64,000 bases of DNA, from positions 1,194,279-1,258,278 of the forward strand of contig NC_014774.1 of the NCBI RefSeq assembly GCF_000183665.1, read 5' to 3'. Below, in pieces: positions 1 through 10,096 of this stretch; within the stretch, counting starts at the first letter, position 1; the number at the start of each line of letters is the position of its first letter. The position numbers and the translations under genes are program-made. The notes under the pieces are model-generated. The model did not search any database, was not told where the DNA came from, and saw nothing but the letters and a program-made list of their open reading frames with translations. This DNA is from Candidatus Liberibacter solanacearum CLso-ZC1. GTDB lineage: Bacteria; Pseudomonadota; Alphaproteobacteria; Rhizobiales; Rhizobiaceae.

Positions 1-336
1 GACACAAAGAACATCACTCCAATCCTTATACTGCGCGCGCATAAAGAGGGAATCTCTAACAATACCCGCATTATTCACAAGGATATCAACCGTTCCCATT
101 TCCGTGCCAACCCTTTTAGAAAATTCTTCAATGGACGAATGATCAGAAAAATTACCTTTGAAAAGCTGGAAACGACTACTATCGTCAAACTGACACGCAA
201 CTCTCTCTAACTTTTCTTGCGAGGTGCCGTGCAACCCAACGAAAGCTCCCTGCTTATATAAGATCTTGGCAATTGCAAGACCAATACTCCCACTTGCACC
301 TGTAACTAACGCTTTTTTCCCATTCAAATCAAACAT
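1..336 (-). CDS. fabG: 3-oxoacyl-ACP reductase FabG, N-terminal part
   Basis: The reading frame starts at an ATG on the minus strand (334-336) and runs off the left edge, so only the first 112 residues are present. They show the short-chain dehydrogenase Rossmann start (ALVTGASGSIGLAIA) and the NNAG motif near residue 90. FabG is a cytoplasmic NADPH-dependent enzyme that reduces 3-oxoacyl-ACP in fatty acid elongation. It lies 11 bp downstream of fabD on the same strand, the usual fabD-fabG order, which makes FabG far likelier than another short-chain dehydrogenase. The catalytic Ser/Tyr/Lys lie outside the window. Confidence 0.93.
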   Translation of the reverse strand, partial: MFDLNGKKALVTGASGSIGLAIAKILYKQGAFVGLHGTSQEKLERVACQFDDSSRFQLFKGNFSDHSSIEEFSKRVGTEMGTVDILVNNAGIVRDSLFMRAQYKDWSDVLCV

Positions 337-347
337 TTACAAAAATC

Positions 348-1292
348 CTAACCAATTATAGTTTCTAACGCTAAATCTATATTCTCAATCTTATCAACAG
401 AAATAGCAGAGATAGACTTATCAATGCGTTTAGCAAGGCCTGTTAATACTTTTCCAGAGCCAATCTCATAAATATGCGTCATACCATGATTCGCAAACCA
501 TTGTATGGTCTCTCTCCAACGTACTCGAGCTGTTACTTGCTCCACTAATAATTTAGAAATTTCATCAATATCAGAAACCGGACTTGCACAAACATTAGGT
601 AACACGGGCACTACTGGATCTTGTTTTTGTATGTCACCTAACATATTCTGCATGACTTTAGAAACAGGAGCCATCAACGACGAGTGGAAAGGAGCCGAAA
701 CAGGCAAAAATACAGCACGTCTTGCACCTTTTTCCAAGCAAGAGTCAACCGCGCATTTAACAGCATCTTGCATGCCAGAAATAACTATTTGACCCCCACC
801 ATTATCGTTAGCAATTTGGCATATTCCAATTTTAGAGGCTTGCTCACATGCAAATTCAACTGCACGATCATCAAGCCCGATGATAGCGGCCATTCCTCCC
901 AACCCTGGTGGCACAGCTTCCTGCATTGATTTTCCACGAGCACGCACCAATCTAATAGTATCAGACAAAGAAAACGCTTTTGCCGCACAAAGAGCTGTGT
1001 ATTCCCCCAAAGAATGCCCTGCAACGTAACTGATGTCTCTCTCAAAACACAAGCCATTTTTTTCCATAACACGAATAAACGCCATGGATACAGCGGTCAA
1101 AGCTGGTTGAGCATTATAAGTGACGGTTAATTCTTCTTGCGGGCCATTCCACATCAAATCTGAGAGATGTTGATTTAAAGTATGATCAACCTCTTCAAAT
1201 ACAAGACGCGCTTCGGGGAAAGATTCACAAAGATCACGCCCCATTCCTACTATCTGGCTTCCTTGTCCTGGAAACGTCAATACTATAGCCAT
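348..1292 (-). CDS. fabD: malonyl-CoA:ACP transacylase FabD
   Basis: The 314-residue product has the normal FabD length. It carries the FPGQGSQ motif at residues 7-13, the nucleophile motif GHSLGE with Ser94, and the catalytic His203 in APFHSSLM. The enzyme loads malonyl groups onto acyl carrier protein to supply type II fatty acid synthesis in the cytoplasm. It is followed by fabG after 11 bp, so the two are probably cotranscribed. No frameshift or missing residue is seen. Confidence 0.97.
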   Translation of the reverse strand: MAIVLTFPGQGSQIVGMGRDLCESFPEARLVFEEVDHTLNQHLSDLMWNGPQEELTVTYNAQPALTAVSMAFIRVMEKNGLCFERDISYVAGHSLGEYTALCAAKAFSLSDTIRLVRARGKSMQEAVPPGLGGMAAIIGLDDRAVEFACEQASKIGICQIANDNGGGQIVISGMQDAVKCAVDSCLEKGARRAVFLPVSAPFHSSLMAPVSKVMQNMLGDIQKQDPVVPVLPNVCASPVSDIDEISKLLVEQVTARVRWRETIQWFANHGMTHIYEIGSGKVLTGLAKRIDKSISAISVDKIENIDLALETIIG

Positions 1293-1749
1293 AATTAAGA
1301 TATAAACTACTCCTCTGATGTTTTTTCTTTAAGTTCTATAATTTTTCAGTAAGAAGTCAAGAAAAACGAAAATGCTGAATAGCTAAATCATTCTCAACTT
1401 TATTGTTTATTCTATGAGATTGGCCCAACTCCCAAAATGCAATGCATAAAATTATTTTGAGAATCTATAACCTTTAATTCCTTTCAAACAATTTCAAATT
1501 TATCAATTATGGATCAATTACCATACTATTCTTATATTACATAGGTTGTTTATTAAGACATAAAATTAAGAAAAAAATTCCATTCAATTCCAATCAATTA
1601 CATGTTCATAAGCACATATTACTAGAAAAACATATTATGTTAAGCCATTTCAAAATACTTTATTATTACTTTAACGTACTTGACTAATTATAGAAAACGA
1701 TGCTAATTCACAATCATGAGTGGATTAGTCTTGTTTTAAAGGATAGCAA
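1293..1749. other. divergent intergenic region between fabD and the metal importer
   Basis: This 457-bp, very AT-rich stretch has no convincing gene on either strand. It must hold the promoter of the fabD-fabG operon and of the plus-strand ABC importer. A short dyad (aacat-3-atgtt at 1629-1641) is the only palindrome I noticed. It is too weak to call as a Zur or Mur site. Confidence 0.5.
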
Positions 1750-2649
1750 ATGTTTCGTTGTTTTTCATATTTATTTTTCATATATTTTATGTTTTTTCCA
1801 ATATCGCCATCTACCGCCCAACAAAAGAAAATAGTGTTATCAAGCTTTTCTGTTATTACAGATATAACAAAAAATATTGCCAAAAATTTAGTTGTAGCGA
1901 CTACTATAGTTGGACCTGGGAACGATGCTCACGAGTATCAAATCACAGCTTCAGATGCAATCAAAATAAAAGAAGCAGATCTCATCTTGTGCAATGGCTT
2001 GAAGCTTGAAGAAAGTTTCATGAAATATTTTGTTAATTTAAAAAAAGATACTAAATTGATTACAGTCACTGATGGGATAACGCCTATTAGTATGTCAGAC
2101 AATGCAAATGATCCTTACAAAGATCCCAATCCTCACTCATGGGTATCTATTAAAAACGTAGCGATTTATATCCAAAATATTAGCAAAGCATTAAAAGAGT
2201 TAGATCCTGGAAATGCCGAAGAATACGAACGCAACGCGAAGGAATATATACAAAAAATAGAAGAAGTACTATTGCCTTTAAAAGATAGAATTGATAATCT
2301 TAGCCCTGAAAAACGCTGGTTTGTGACTAGCGAAGGATGCTTGGTATACTTAGCAAGAGATCTGAATTTAAAAGTACTATATCTTTGGCCCGTTAATTCC
2401 GCTTTTGAACGGAGTCCTTTAAAAATCCGTGATGCAATCAATCAAATACGTAAGCACAAGATTAGATTTATTTTTTCAGAAAGTACCAATTCTGATCAAC
2501 CTGCTAAACAAATCGCCCGTGATACTAACGCATCTTATGGAGGAGTTTTATATATAGATACTATTAGCAAATCTAATGGACCAGCACCAACTTATCTGGA
2601 CTTACTTAAATACAATCTAACACTAATTGCAGATCGTTTATCACAATGA
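1750..2649 (+). CDS. sitA: metal ABC transporter substrate-binding protein, Mn/Fe (SitA/PsaA) type
   Basis: A 299-residue periplasmic solute-binding protein of the cluster A-I (TroA) family, with a hydrophobic signal peptide (residues 1-23, ending STAQQ). The predicted metal ligands are His61 (DAHEYQ), His129 (NPHSW), Glu195 (TSEG) and Asp270 (YIDT). A His-His-Glu-Asp set is typical of manganese/iron binders such as PsaA, MntC and SitA. Zinc-type ZnuA proteins have a third His in the THxAF position and usually a His-rich loop, both absent here. The gene starts a four-gene operon of binding protein, ATPase and two permeases, which is the SitABCD layout. Liberibacter copies are often labelled znuA; metal choice here is inference from ligands. 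Confidence 0.85.
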   Translation: MFRCFSYLFFIYFMFFPISPSTAQQKKIVLSSFSVITDITKNIAKNLVVATTIVGPGNDAHEYQITASDAIKIKEADLILCNGLKLEESFMKYFVNLKKDTKLITVTDGITPISMSDNANDPYKDPNPHSWVSIKNVAIYIQNISKALKELDPGNAEEYERNAKEYIQKIEEVLLPLKDRIDNLSPEKRWFVTSEGCLVYLARDLNLKVLYLWPVNSAFERSPLKIRDAINQIRKHKIRFIFSESTNSDQPAKQIARDTNASYGGVLYIDTISKSNGPAPTYLDLLKYNLTLIADRLSQ

Positions 2650-3392
2650 GTAAATATTCCTCCACAAAATATGGGATAGAAGTTAAAGATGTGTCGGTTA
2701 CATATCGTAATGGCTATCGTGCTTTAAAAAATATTAGCTTTTCTATTCCTGACAATACAATCACAGCATTAATTGGAGTTAATGGAGCAGGCAAGTCTAC
2801 TTTATTCCAATCTATTATGGGCTTTATTCCAATAGATAAGGGATCTATATCTATTTTTAATAATACTGTAGAAAATGCACTTAAAGGCGATATGATCTCA
2901 TATATACCTCAAGTAGAATCTATAGATTGGACTTTTCCTATTCTCGTAGAAGACGTTGTAATGATGGGTCGTTATAGGCATATGAATTGGTTGCGTATAC
3001 CTTCAATTGACGACCATCGCATCGTAACAGAGGCGTTGGAAAACGTAGGGATAACTTTTATGCGCAAAAGACAAATTGGCGAACTTTCTGTGGGGCAACA
3101 AAAACGTGTGTTCCTTGCGCGTGCTCTCGCCAAAAAAAGTAGGGTCATTATATTAGATGAACCTTTTGCAGCGATTGATTTTAAGACAGAACGAGAAGTC
3201 ATTTCTCTCCTACAAGAATTGCGCAATGAAGATAGGATGATATTGGTTTCTACGCATAATATTAACTCCGTCCCTTCTTTTTGCGATCAGACTATTTTTT
3301 TAAAACAAACAATAATATCTTATGGTTTGACATCGGATACTTTCAATAAAGAAAATATTAAAAAAACATTTGGAGTTGAAGAATATCAATAA
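2646..3392 (+). CDS. sitB: metal ABC transporter ATP-binding protein
   Basis: The ATG overlaps the sitA stop (ATGA), so translation is coupled. The 248-residue ABC ATPase has Walker A GVNGAGKST at 44-52, Q-loop Gln89, signature LSVGQQKR starting at 147, Walker B VIILDEP at 167-173 and switch His204. It powers import of a divalent metal by the adjacent permeases and sits on the cytoplasmic face of the inner membrane. SitB/MntB/ZnuC proteins cannot be told apart by the ATPase alone; the assignment follows the binding protein and the presence of two permeases. Confidence 0.9.
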   Translation: MSKYSSTKYGIEVKDVSVTYRNGYRALKNISFSIPDNTITALIGVNGAGKSTLFQSIMGFIPIDKGSISIFNNTVENALKGDMISYIPQVESIDWTFPILVEDVVMMGRYRHMNWLRIPSIDDHRIVTEALENVGITFMRKRQIGELSVGQQKRVFLARALAKKSRVIILDEPFAAIDFKTEREVISLLQELRNEDRMILVSTHNINSVPSFCDQTIFLKQTIISYGLTSDTFNKENIKKTFGVEEYQ

Positions 3393-3420
3393 AAACATAT
3401 AACGAGTATAGGCATGAAAA

Positions 3421-4266
3421 ATGGTTACTTATGCAACACAATACCCTCTTTTTGATCTTCTTCTAGAGCCTTTTACATACAATTATATGACTACAGCTAT
3501 TTGGATTAGCATGGTAATAGGATGCGTCTGTGGACTCTTATCATCATATTTAATATTGAAAGGTTGGTCTTCCATTGGAAATGGAATTTCACATGCAATT
3601 TTCCTTGGAATAGTTGGTTGCTACAAATTAGGGATTCCCATGTCTATTGGCGCTACTGTGTCAGGAATGTTGGCAACTAGCTTAATGATAAAAATAAAAG
3701 AAAAAACGAAATTACGGGAAGATGTATCCATAGCTGTGGTTTATCTCATATTCTATTCCTTTGCTATGTTCTTTTTATCACTATCACCAAACGATGTTTA
3801 TATAGAAAGTGTCTTTCTAGGAAATGTCCTGTTTCTGAGTAAAGCCGATATCTTACAAGTCTTGTTTATAGCTTTCTTAGTTTTATCCATCGTATTAATA
3901 AAACGGAAAGATTTTATTCTTTTGTTCTTCGATGAAGCGCATGCTCATTCCATAGGAATGAATGTAAAATTTTTAAAAAATCTATTTTTTGCTTTACTAA
4001 CCATCACAGTAGTTGTTGGCCTCCAAACAGTTGGTCTATTACTTGTCATAGCAACAGTTATAACGCCTGGTGCTACTGCTAGATTGTTGACTAAATCCTT
4101 TGGATCATATCTTTTTCTAAGCTCTTTCTTAGGCGCAGCCAGTGGCTTCTTTGGTGCGTATACAAGTTATTTTCTAGACTGTGGACCAGGAGGAATGATT
4201 GTCTTAATAGAAACTGCTTTGTTTTTACTATCGCTACTCTATTTTAAACAATGTAAGACACGATAG
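3421..4266 (+). CDS. sitC: metal ABC transporter permease 1
   Basis: A 281-residue integral membrane protein of the ABC-3 family, with about eight hydrophobic segments and the family-typical stretches GISHAIFLG near residue 56 and VITPGATARLL near residue 217. It forms the translocation channel with the next gene. It starts 28 bp after sitB, in a 3.4-kb operon with no internal terminator visible. Another ATG at 3414 is in a different frame and was rejected as the start. Confidence 0.88.
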   Translation: MVTYATQYPLFDLLLEPFTYNYMTTAIWISMVIGCVCGLLSSYLILKGWSSIGNGISHAIFLGIVGCYKLGIPMSIGATVSGMLATSLMIKIKEKTKLREDVSIAVVYLIFYSFAMFFLSLSPNDVYIESVFLGNVLFLSKADILQVLFIAFLVLSIVLIKRKDFILLFFDEAHAHSIGMNVKFLKNLFFALLTITVVVGLQTVGLLLVIATVITPGATARLLTKSFGSYLFLSSFLGAASGFFGAYTSYFLDCGPGGMIVLIETALFLLSLLYFKQCKTR

Positions 4267-4311
4267 ATTTCATCCTTATACGTATTTTTTCTTTGATAAC
4301 AAAGGCTCTTC

Positions 4312-5166
4312 ATGGAAAACCTCATTCATTATATTCTCTTTCCCTTAACATTCACCGCTATTCTTAATGGTTTCCTCATTTCGCTTCTAGTTGTGATCCC
4401 TATGTCAATTCTATCTTGTTTTATTATTTTGAAAAACCAATCTTTTGTGGGAGAAGCTATTGCACACTCAGTTCTCCCTGGAATCGTTCTAGCTCATATA
4501 GCTGGAATATCATTAGGAATCGGAGCATTTATTGCAGCGATCGTTTGCACATTATGCTCAGGATATCTCAAAGAAAAAATAAATTTTAAAGAAGATATCC
4601 TTTTAAGCATAGTATTTTCTAGCATGTTTGCTATCGGAATTATTTTAATGCTGAAGGTTCAGAGTGCGGTTCATTTTAACCATATATTATTAGGAGATAT
4701 GTTAGGCATATCTAAATCGGATATTATAGAAACTGCTTTTTTTTCTTTTCTTTCCCTATCTTTTCTAATTTTAAAGAAGAATGATCTCCTTTTAATAATA
4801 TTTGATCCTATGCATGCTCGTTCTGTGCAAATTCCTATCAAATTATTGCACTATATGTTTTTAATTGTACTATCTCTTCTGATTGTCATCTCTTTAAAAT
4901 CAATAGGTCTTATTCTTCCTCCAGCTGTATTAGTTCTTCCTGGAGCAACAGCTTTTCTTTTATCCAAACATCATACAACAATGATATTAATTGCGATTAT
5001 GATTTCTATAGTATCGACAATTTTAGGAATATATATAAGTTTTTTCATAAATAGCGCAGCCGCACCTACAATCGTAATGCTAATGGCAATTTTCTTTGCA
5101 ATTAGTTTTTTATATTCAGTAATCAACAAGAGAAAAAAGACCCTTTTACTTCCTTCTCAAGAATAA
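4312..5166 (+). CDS. sitD: metal ABC transporter permease 2
   Basis: A second ABC-3 family permease of 284 residues, paralogous to the preceding gene (compare GEAIAHSVLPGIVLAH and VLVLPGATAFLLS). Two distinct permeases following one ATPase is characteristic of SitCD/MntCD-type Mn/Fe importers, whereas ZnuB usually works as a single-gene homodimer. It is the last gene of the operon. The next gene is convergent and 257 bp away, in AT-rich DNA without a clear terminator. Confidence 0.88.
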   Translation: MENLIHYILFPLTFTAILNGFLISLLVVIPMSILSCFIILKNQSFVGEAIAHSVLPGIVLAHIAGISLGIGAFIAAIVCTLCSGYLKEKINFKEDILLSIVFSSMFAIGIILMLKVQSAVHFNHILLGDMLGISKSDIIETAFFSFLSLSFLILKKNDLLLIIFDPMHARSVQIPIKLLHYMFLIVLSLLIVISLKSIGLILPPAVLVLPGATAFLLSKHHTTMILIAIMISIVSTILGIYISFFINSAAAPTIVMLMAIFFAISFLYSVINKRKKTLLLPSQE

Positions 5167-5423
5167 GTTGTAACCTGATTATAAAGAAAATAAAGCGTAT
5201 ATCTTTTCCTATTCTGTATCAAATGTATTCGATCTAATGAAAGCGCTGTAAAGATATATGAAATTATTTTCTTCTATTGATCTACTCGAATAAAATCTAT
5301 GTGAAATAGAAAAAGAATAGCGAGAAAATTCTCTTTTTAATTCCCAATATAAAGTTATTGCTCAATGAAAAAATACAATAATTTGTACATTCTCATCCTT
5401 GCACAAACATAACATCTATCGAT

Positions 5424-6005
5424 TTATCGGTAATCATCATCTTTTCTATCTAAATCAGAAGTATTTAAATTATTTTCAGATTTTTGATTATAATTTTTAT
5501 CTAGATGCGCATCAGATATTTCTATTGATTGAGATGAAGCTTTAGGAATAGAATTATCATCAGGATTTTCAGTTACAGTCATTTTGGGTACTGGTGTAGA
5601 ATAGCGAGTAGAATTTTTATCAGAATCTTTAATAGGATTCTTACATTGTATTAACCAAACATCATATATAGAGTGGTCAATAGCATTCATTGCTGGGCTA
5701 TCAGCAAACATCCAACCAGAAAAGATTGAACGCACTGTATGATCTGTGGAAATTTCAGAAATTGATACAAAAGAATCAACGCGTTGAATCTCCTTATCAT
5801 CCCTCGAATAACAAACCATTGGCGTAATTTTTAACGATCCAAATTGGACACTACGATTGATATCAACATCAAATCTCAAAATACGACCCGTGATCTTATC
5901 CATACCAGCGAATTCAGCTATCTTATTTTCAAATCTAGCAGATTTTACAATCCCAGCAGTATTGAAAAAAAACAACACCGCTAAAAATAAAACTTTATGT
6001 TTCAA
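5424..6005 (-). CDS. DUF2155 domain-containing secreted protein
   Basis: A 193-residue protein with an N-terminal signal sequence (hydrophobic residues 5-20, cleavage near VKSA) and a DUF2155 core at about 40-125. The core includes VQFGSLKITPMVCY, the IFSGWMFADSPAMNAIDHSIYDVW region (split across residues 93-117) and a final Cys. The C-terminal 65 residues are polar and low in complexity. DUF2155 proteins are alphaproteobacterial, of unknown function, and usually sit next to the NDUFA12-type complex I gene, as here. It lies 51 bp downstream of that gene, same strand. Confidence 0.82.
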   Translation of the reverse strand: MKHKVLFLAVLFFFNTAGIVKSARFENKIAEFAGMDKITGRILRFDVDINRSVQFGSLKITPMVCYSRDDKEIQRVDSFVSISEISTDHTVRSIFSGWMFADSPAMNAIDHSIYDVWLIQCKNPIKDSDKNSTRYSTPVPKMTVTENPDDNSIPKASSQSIEISDAHLDKNYNQKSENNLNTSDLDRKDDDYR

Positions 6006-6056
6006 GAATAAACCACCTTAAAAAAATTCGTTATCAAAAAATAAAATCTATTAAGA

Positions 6057-6461
6057 TCAGCAATCAGGAGACCAAGCACTATATTTACCAGTCAATTTAT
6101 TTCCATTATCCGGATTATTTTTTTGTTGACCTGGAGAATAAGAATTTTCTGAACCCGTAGAATTCACGCGATGTGGTTTTTGCCAATTAAAAACAGTTCC
6201 CTCTCCTGGTTGAGGAGCATCTATTCTACGATGATGAATCCAACCATGCCATATAGGAGGAATAGAAGAAGGATCTGTATAACCTTTATAAACAACCCAA
6301 CGCCGCGAAAAACCGTAAGCATTTTTCCCACCTTCATAATATGTATTACCAAATTCATCTTGACCAACAACATGACCAAAACGCCAAGTAAAAAACCTAG
6401 TCCCTAATGTCTGACCATTCCACCAAGTAAAAATTTGCAATAAAAAATTCTTCATATCCAT
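6057..6461 (-). CDS. NADH:ubiquinone oxidoreductase 17.2 kDa (NDUFA12-type) subunit
   Basis: The product of about 134 residues matches the NDUFA12 family: WWNGQTLGTRFFTW near the start, VGQDEFGNTYYEGG, RRWVVYKG, DPSSIPPIWHGWIHH, and a C-terminal YSAWSPDC. It is an accessory subunit of respiratory complex I, on the cytoplasmic side of the inner membrane. The start could be ATG 6461, ATG 6455 or GTG 6464; 6461 is a compromise. The linker before the C-terminal motif is shorter on recognisable sequence than usual. Confidence 0.87.
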   Translation of the reverse strand: MDMKNFLLQIFTWWNGQTLGTRFFTWRFGHVVGQDEFGNTYYEGGKNAYGFSRRWVVYKGYTDPSSIPPIWHGWIHHRRIDAPQPGEGTVFNWQKPHRVNSTGSENSYSPGQQKNNPDNGNKLTGKYSAWSPDC

Positions 6462-6565
6462 CACTCTCTACCAGTTGCCATGCAAATTCAAAATAATATA
6501 AATTGTAAAGCCGTATCACATAATCAAAGAAATCGAAAAAACGTCTTCTCACTATTATTTCAAAA

Positions 6566-7912
6566 TCATGAATCAATCATTGGAATTACCTTAGCCAAAT
6601 CATCAACAATACGCCTAATCTTAGAAAAACTCTCTCCTTCTGCCATAATACGAATAAGAGGTTCTGTCCCCGAAGCTCGGACAACTAATCGATCCATTCC
6701 TCGCAATTCAGATTCTGCATCAGCAATAGCCTGTACTACTAATGGGTTATTTAAAATAAAACTATCTTTTACCTTAATACTGCGCAAAAATTGCGGATAT
6801 TCTTCAAAACAATGACAAATTGTACTAACAGGCTTATCATATTTCTTGATATAACTTAATACTTGTAAGGCTGCCACAAGACCGTCTCCTGTTGAGCCAT
6901 AATCAGATAAAATAATATGACCAGATTGTTCGCCACCAACATTAAATCCATTATTTTTCATATATTCCATAACATAACGATCACCAACTTGAGTGCGTTT
7001 TAAGGATAAACCAATTTCTGAAAGAAATCTCTCAAGGCCAACATTGGACATAACCGTAGTAACAATACCATTCCCTTTTAACAAGGAATTACTCATCCAT
7101 TCTCGCGCAATAAGAGCCATAATTTGATCTCCATTGACTACTGCGCTTTTCTCATCAACAATTATAATACGATCACCATCCCCATCTAAGGCAATGCCGA
7201 TATCAGCACGTACTTCATGCACTTTTTTCTGCAAAGATAATACATTCGTAGAACCACAATTGAGATTTATATTCATGCCATTGGGCTTGTCTCCAATAAC
7301 AACGACATCTGCTCCCAATTCCCAAAATACAGCTGGAGCAACTTTATAAGATGCTCCATTGGCACAATCCACAACAATACGCAAACCTTGCAAAGTAACA
7401 TCACGTGGTAGAGTACGCTTAACATGTTCAATATAACGATCATGAACACCGTCTATACGCTTTGCATTTCCAATACTATCATAACAAGATAGATACGGTG
7501 TTAAATCGCCTTCAAGAAGACTCTCAATATGATCTTCTATATCAGTAGATATTTTGTAACCATCCGAACCAAAGAGTTTGATCCCATTATCGTGATATTG
7601 ATTATGGGAAGCAGAGATCATTACACCAACATCAGCACGAAGAGATCTAGTAAGCATAGCAACAGCAGGAGAAGGAATGGGACCAAGAATAAAAGAATTC
7701 ATCCCAGCAGAAGTAAAACCTGCTACCAATGCATTTTCAAGCATATAGCCAGATAAACGTGTATCTTTACCAATAACAACCCTACGATTCCTTTTCTTCC
7801 CCCCAAGTAAGTAGCCTACAACAATACCAACACGCATCATAACATCAGGCGTGATGGGAAAAATATTAGACTTGCCACGAATTCCATCAGTACCGAAATA
7901 TCGTTGCTTCAT
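6566..7912 (-). CDS. glmM: phosphoglucosamine mutase GlmM
   Basis: A 448-residue enzyme that converts glucosamine-6-phosphate to glucosamine-1-phosphate for UDP-GlcNAc, peptidoglycan and LPS synthesis. It has the N-terminal FGTDGIRG motif, the phosphoserine loop ISASHN with Ser102, the Mg-binding DGDGDR at 243-248 and the C-terminal phosphate-binding RASGTEPLIR. Length and motifs are complete. It follows ftsH on the same strand after 152 bp, the standard rhizobial order. Confidence 0.97.
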   Translation of the reverse strand: MKQRYFGTDGIRGKSNIFPITPDVMMRVGIVVGYLLGGKKRNRRVVIGKDTRLSGYMLENALVAGFTSAGMNSFILGPIPSPAVAMLTRSLRADVGVMISASHNQYHDNGIKLFGSDGYKISTDIEDHIESLLEGDLTPYLSCYDSIGNAKRIDGVHDRYIEHVKRTLPRDVTLQGLRIVVDCANGASYKVAPAVFWELGADVVVIGDKPNGMNINLNCGSTNVLSLQKKVHEVRADIGIALDGDGDRIIIVDEKSAVVNGDQIMALIAREWMSNSLLKGNGIVTTVMSNVGLERFLSEIGLSLKRTQVGDRYVMEYMKNNGFNVGGEQSGHIILSDYGSTGDGLVAALQVLSYIKKYDKPVSTICHCFEEYPQFLRSIKVKDSFILNNPLVVQAIADAESELRGMDRLVVRASGTEPLIRIMAEGESFSKIRRIVDDLAKVIPMIDS

Positions 7913-8064
7913 ATATACTCCTTACAAGGACTGATATTACAGAAAAACAAAATAGATCATAGGAACCATATACTCTAATCTTTTAAAATATGATTGATCA
8001 TATAGAACTTCTGATTATATAGAGATATAATTCATATAACGGGATGATACAATTATCTGATATA

Positions 8065-10047
8065 CTAAATATTTGTAGATTCTTCTTTTGAATCATCGGA
8101 TTTTTTTGTAGAATCAATAGAATATTCTTCTTCTTCTTTTTCAGAACCATGAATCTCTTCTTCTGAAATCCCTGCCTTCGGAACAGATGCGCATCGCATA
8201 GAATTATCATCATCTTCTAAAGATCTATTTATCTTTTCCCCTTTAATTAAAGAGGCAATTTCTTTTCCTGATAGGGTTTCATATTCTAACAATCCCTCGG
8301 CAATCGCAACAAAATCGTTGTTCTTTTCTTCTATAATAGATCTTGCCTTTTGATATGCCTCATCTATAAGACGAAAAACCTCTTTGTCTATTTTATGCGC
8401 AGTATCCTCAGAAATACTTCTGGAACGAGATATAGGATGGCCAAGCGAAATATCTTGTTGACTCTCTCCATAAAAAACTCTTCCTAATAAATCAGAAAAA
8501 CCAAATTGCGTGACCATAACACGTGCTAGTTTTGTTGCATATTCAAGATCCGACATAGCACCCGAAGTTACATTTTCCTTCCCGAAAATAATTTCCTCAG
8601 CAACGCGTCCGCCCATTAGGATAGCTAAACGAGATATCATCCATGTATAACTGCTGGAATGACGATCCGCTTCGGGCAACTGCATTACCATGCCCAACGC
8701 TCTCCCACGTGGAATTATAGTAGCTTTATGTAGAGGATCCGCTTGTGGAACATGACACGCAACCACAGCATGCCCAGCTTCATGATAGGCAGTAATTTTC
8801 TTTTCCGCTTCTGTCATTACGGTAGAACGACGTTCTGCTCCCATAAGAATCTTATCTTTTGCATCTTCGAATTCTTGCATTGTAACCAAACGCCTATTAC
8901 GACGGGCTGCTACCAAGGCAGCTTCGTTAACTAAATTCCTCAAATCTGCACCAGAAAATCCAGGCGTTCCTCGAGCAATCGTTTTCAAAACAACATTGGG
9001 AGCCAATGGAACATTACGACTGTGTACTTTGAGGATACGTTCTCTACCAACAACATCAGGATTGGGAACCGTTATTTGGCGATCAAAACGGCCTGGGCGT
9101 AACAAAGCAGGATCCAAAACATCAGGGCGATTGGTTGCGGCTATAAGAATAACACCTTCACTAGATTCAAAACCATCCATTTCAACTAACAACTGATTTA
9201 GAGTTTGCTCACGCTCATCATTTCCCCCTCCTAAGCCTATACCACGATGACGACCAACAGCATCTATTTCATCAACAAAGATAATGCATGGAGAATTGTT
9301 CTTAGCTTGCTCAAACATGTCACGAACACGAGAGGCACCAACCCCAACAAACAATTCAACAAAATCAGAGCCAGATATAGTAAAAAATGGAACGTTAGCT
9401 TCACCTGCTACAGCACGAGCTAACAGTGTCTTACCTGTCCCTGGAGGACCTACAAGGAGAACTCCATGAGGAATACGCCCACCTAAACGTTTGAATTTTT
9501 GAGGATCACATAGAAAATCAACTATTTCCTGCAAATCTTCTTTCGCTTCATCAACCCCAGCTACATCATCAAATGTTATACGAACGCCGTTTCCCGATAG
9601 TAGTTTAGCTTTGGACTTTCCAAAACCCATAGCACCACGAGCCCCACCTCCTTGTATTTGTCTCATGAAAAAAATCCATATAAAAACCACTACTATTAAA
9701 GGGAACCAACTACTAAGATAACTCATCATACTTGGAGAAGAATCATTAACTGGCTTTGAAAAAATCTCTACGTCTTTCGCTTGTAACTTATCCAACATCT
9801 TATCGGTTACCACCGGCACATAAGTTTGAAAAGAAGATTCACCCTTAACATAAGTTCCTGATATATACCGTCCAACAATAGAAACTTTACGAATACGTCC
9901 CGCATCTATATCCTTAATAAATTGAGAATAAGAGATATCTTGGACTCCATCTTTCCCTGAAAAGGGAGCCTGAAATATAGAAAAAGACGCTATCAAACAT
10001 AGTGCTATTATAACCCATAAAGCAAAATTCCTAATGTTAGAATTCAT
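8065..10047 (-). CDS. ftsH: ATP-dependent zinc metalloprotease FtsH
   Basis: A 660-residue membrane-anchored AAA+ protease. It has transmembrane segments at about 8-26 and 114-128 flanking a short periplasmic domain, Walker A GPPGTGKT at 200-207, Walker [10 protein letters not shown] at 255-263, the second region of homology around [21 protein letters not shown], and the zinc site HEAGH at 422-426. It degrades membrane proteins and short-lived regulators. The last 50 residues are acidic and polar. It sits between tilS (upstream, 49 bp) and glmM. Confidence 0.98.
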   Translation of the reverse strand: MNSNIRNFALWVIIALCLIASFSIFQAPFSGKDGVQDISYSQFIKDIDAGRIRKVSIVGRYISGTYVKGESSFQTYVPVVTDKMLDKLQAKDVEIFSKPVNDSSPSMMSYLSSWFPLIVVVFIWIFFMRQIQGGGARGAMGFGKSKAKLLSGNGVRITFDDVAGVDEAKEDLQEIVDFLCDPQKFKRLGGRIPHGVLLVGPPGTGKTLLARAVAGEANVPFFTISGSDFVELFVGVGASRVRDMFEQAKNNSPCIIFVDEIDAVGRHRGIGLGGGNDEREQTLNQLLVEMDGFESSEGVILIAATNRPDVLDPALLRPGRFDRQITVPNPDVVGRERILKVHSRNVPLAPNVVLKTIARGTPGFSGADLRNLVNEAALVAARRNRRLVTMQEFEDAKDKILMGAERRSTVMTEAEKKITAYHEAGHAVVACHVPQADPLHKATIIPRGRALGMVMQLPEADRHSSSYTWMISRLAILMGGRVAEEIIFGKENVTSGAMSDLEYATKLARVMVTQFGFSDLLGRVFYGESQQDISLGHPISRSRSISEDTAHKIDKEVFRLIDEAYQKARSIIEEKNNDFVAIAEGLLEYETLSGKEIASLIKGEKINRSLEDDDNSMRCASVPKAGISEEEIHGSEKEEEEYSIDSTKKSDDSKEESTNI

Positions 10048-10096
10048 TTCAGTCCCCTCAGAATATCAAAATCCACTATCGACTCATAGCAAAGCA

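Noticed and set aside
1629..1641. Dyad aacat-3-atgtt upstream of sitA as a metal-regulator box
   Set aside because: Only 5-bp arms in very AT-rich DNA; no match to a full Zur or Mur consensus.
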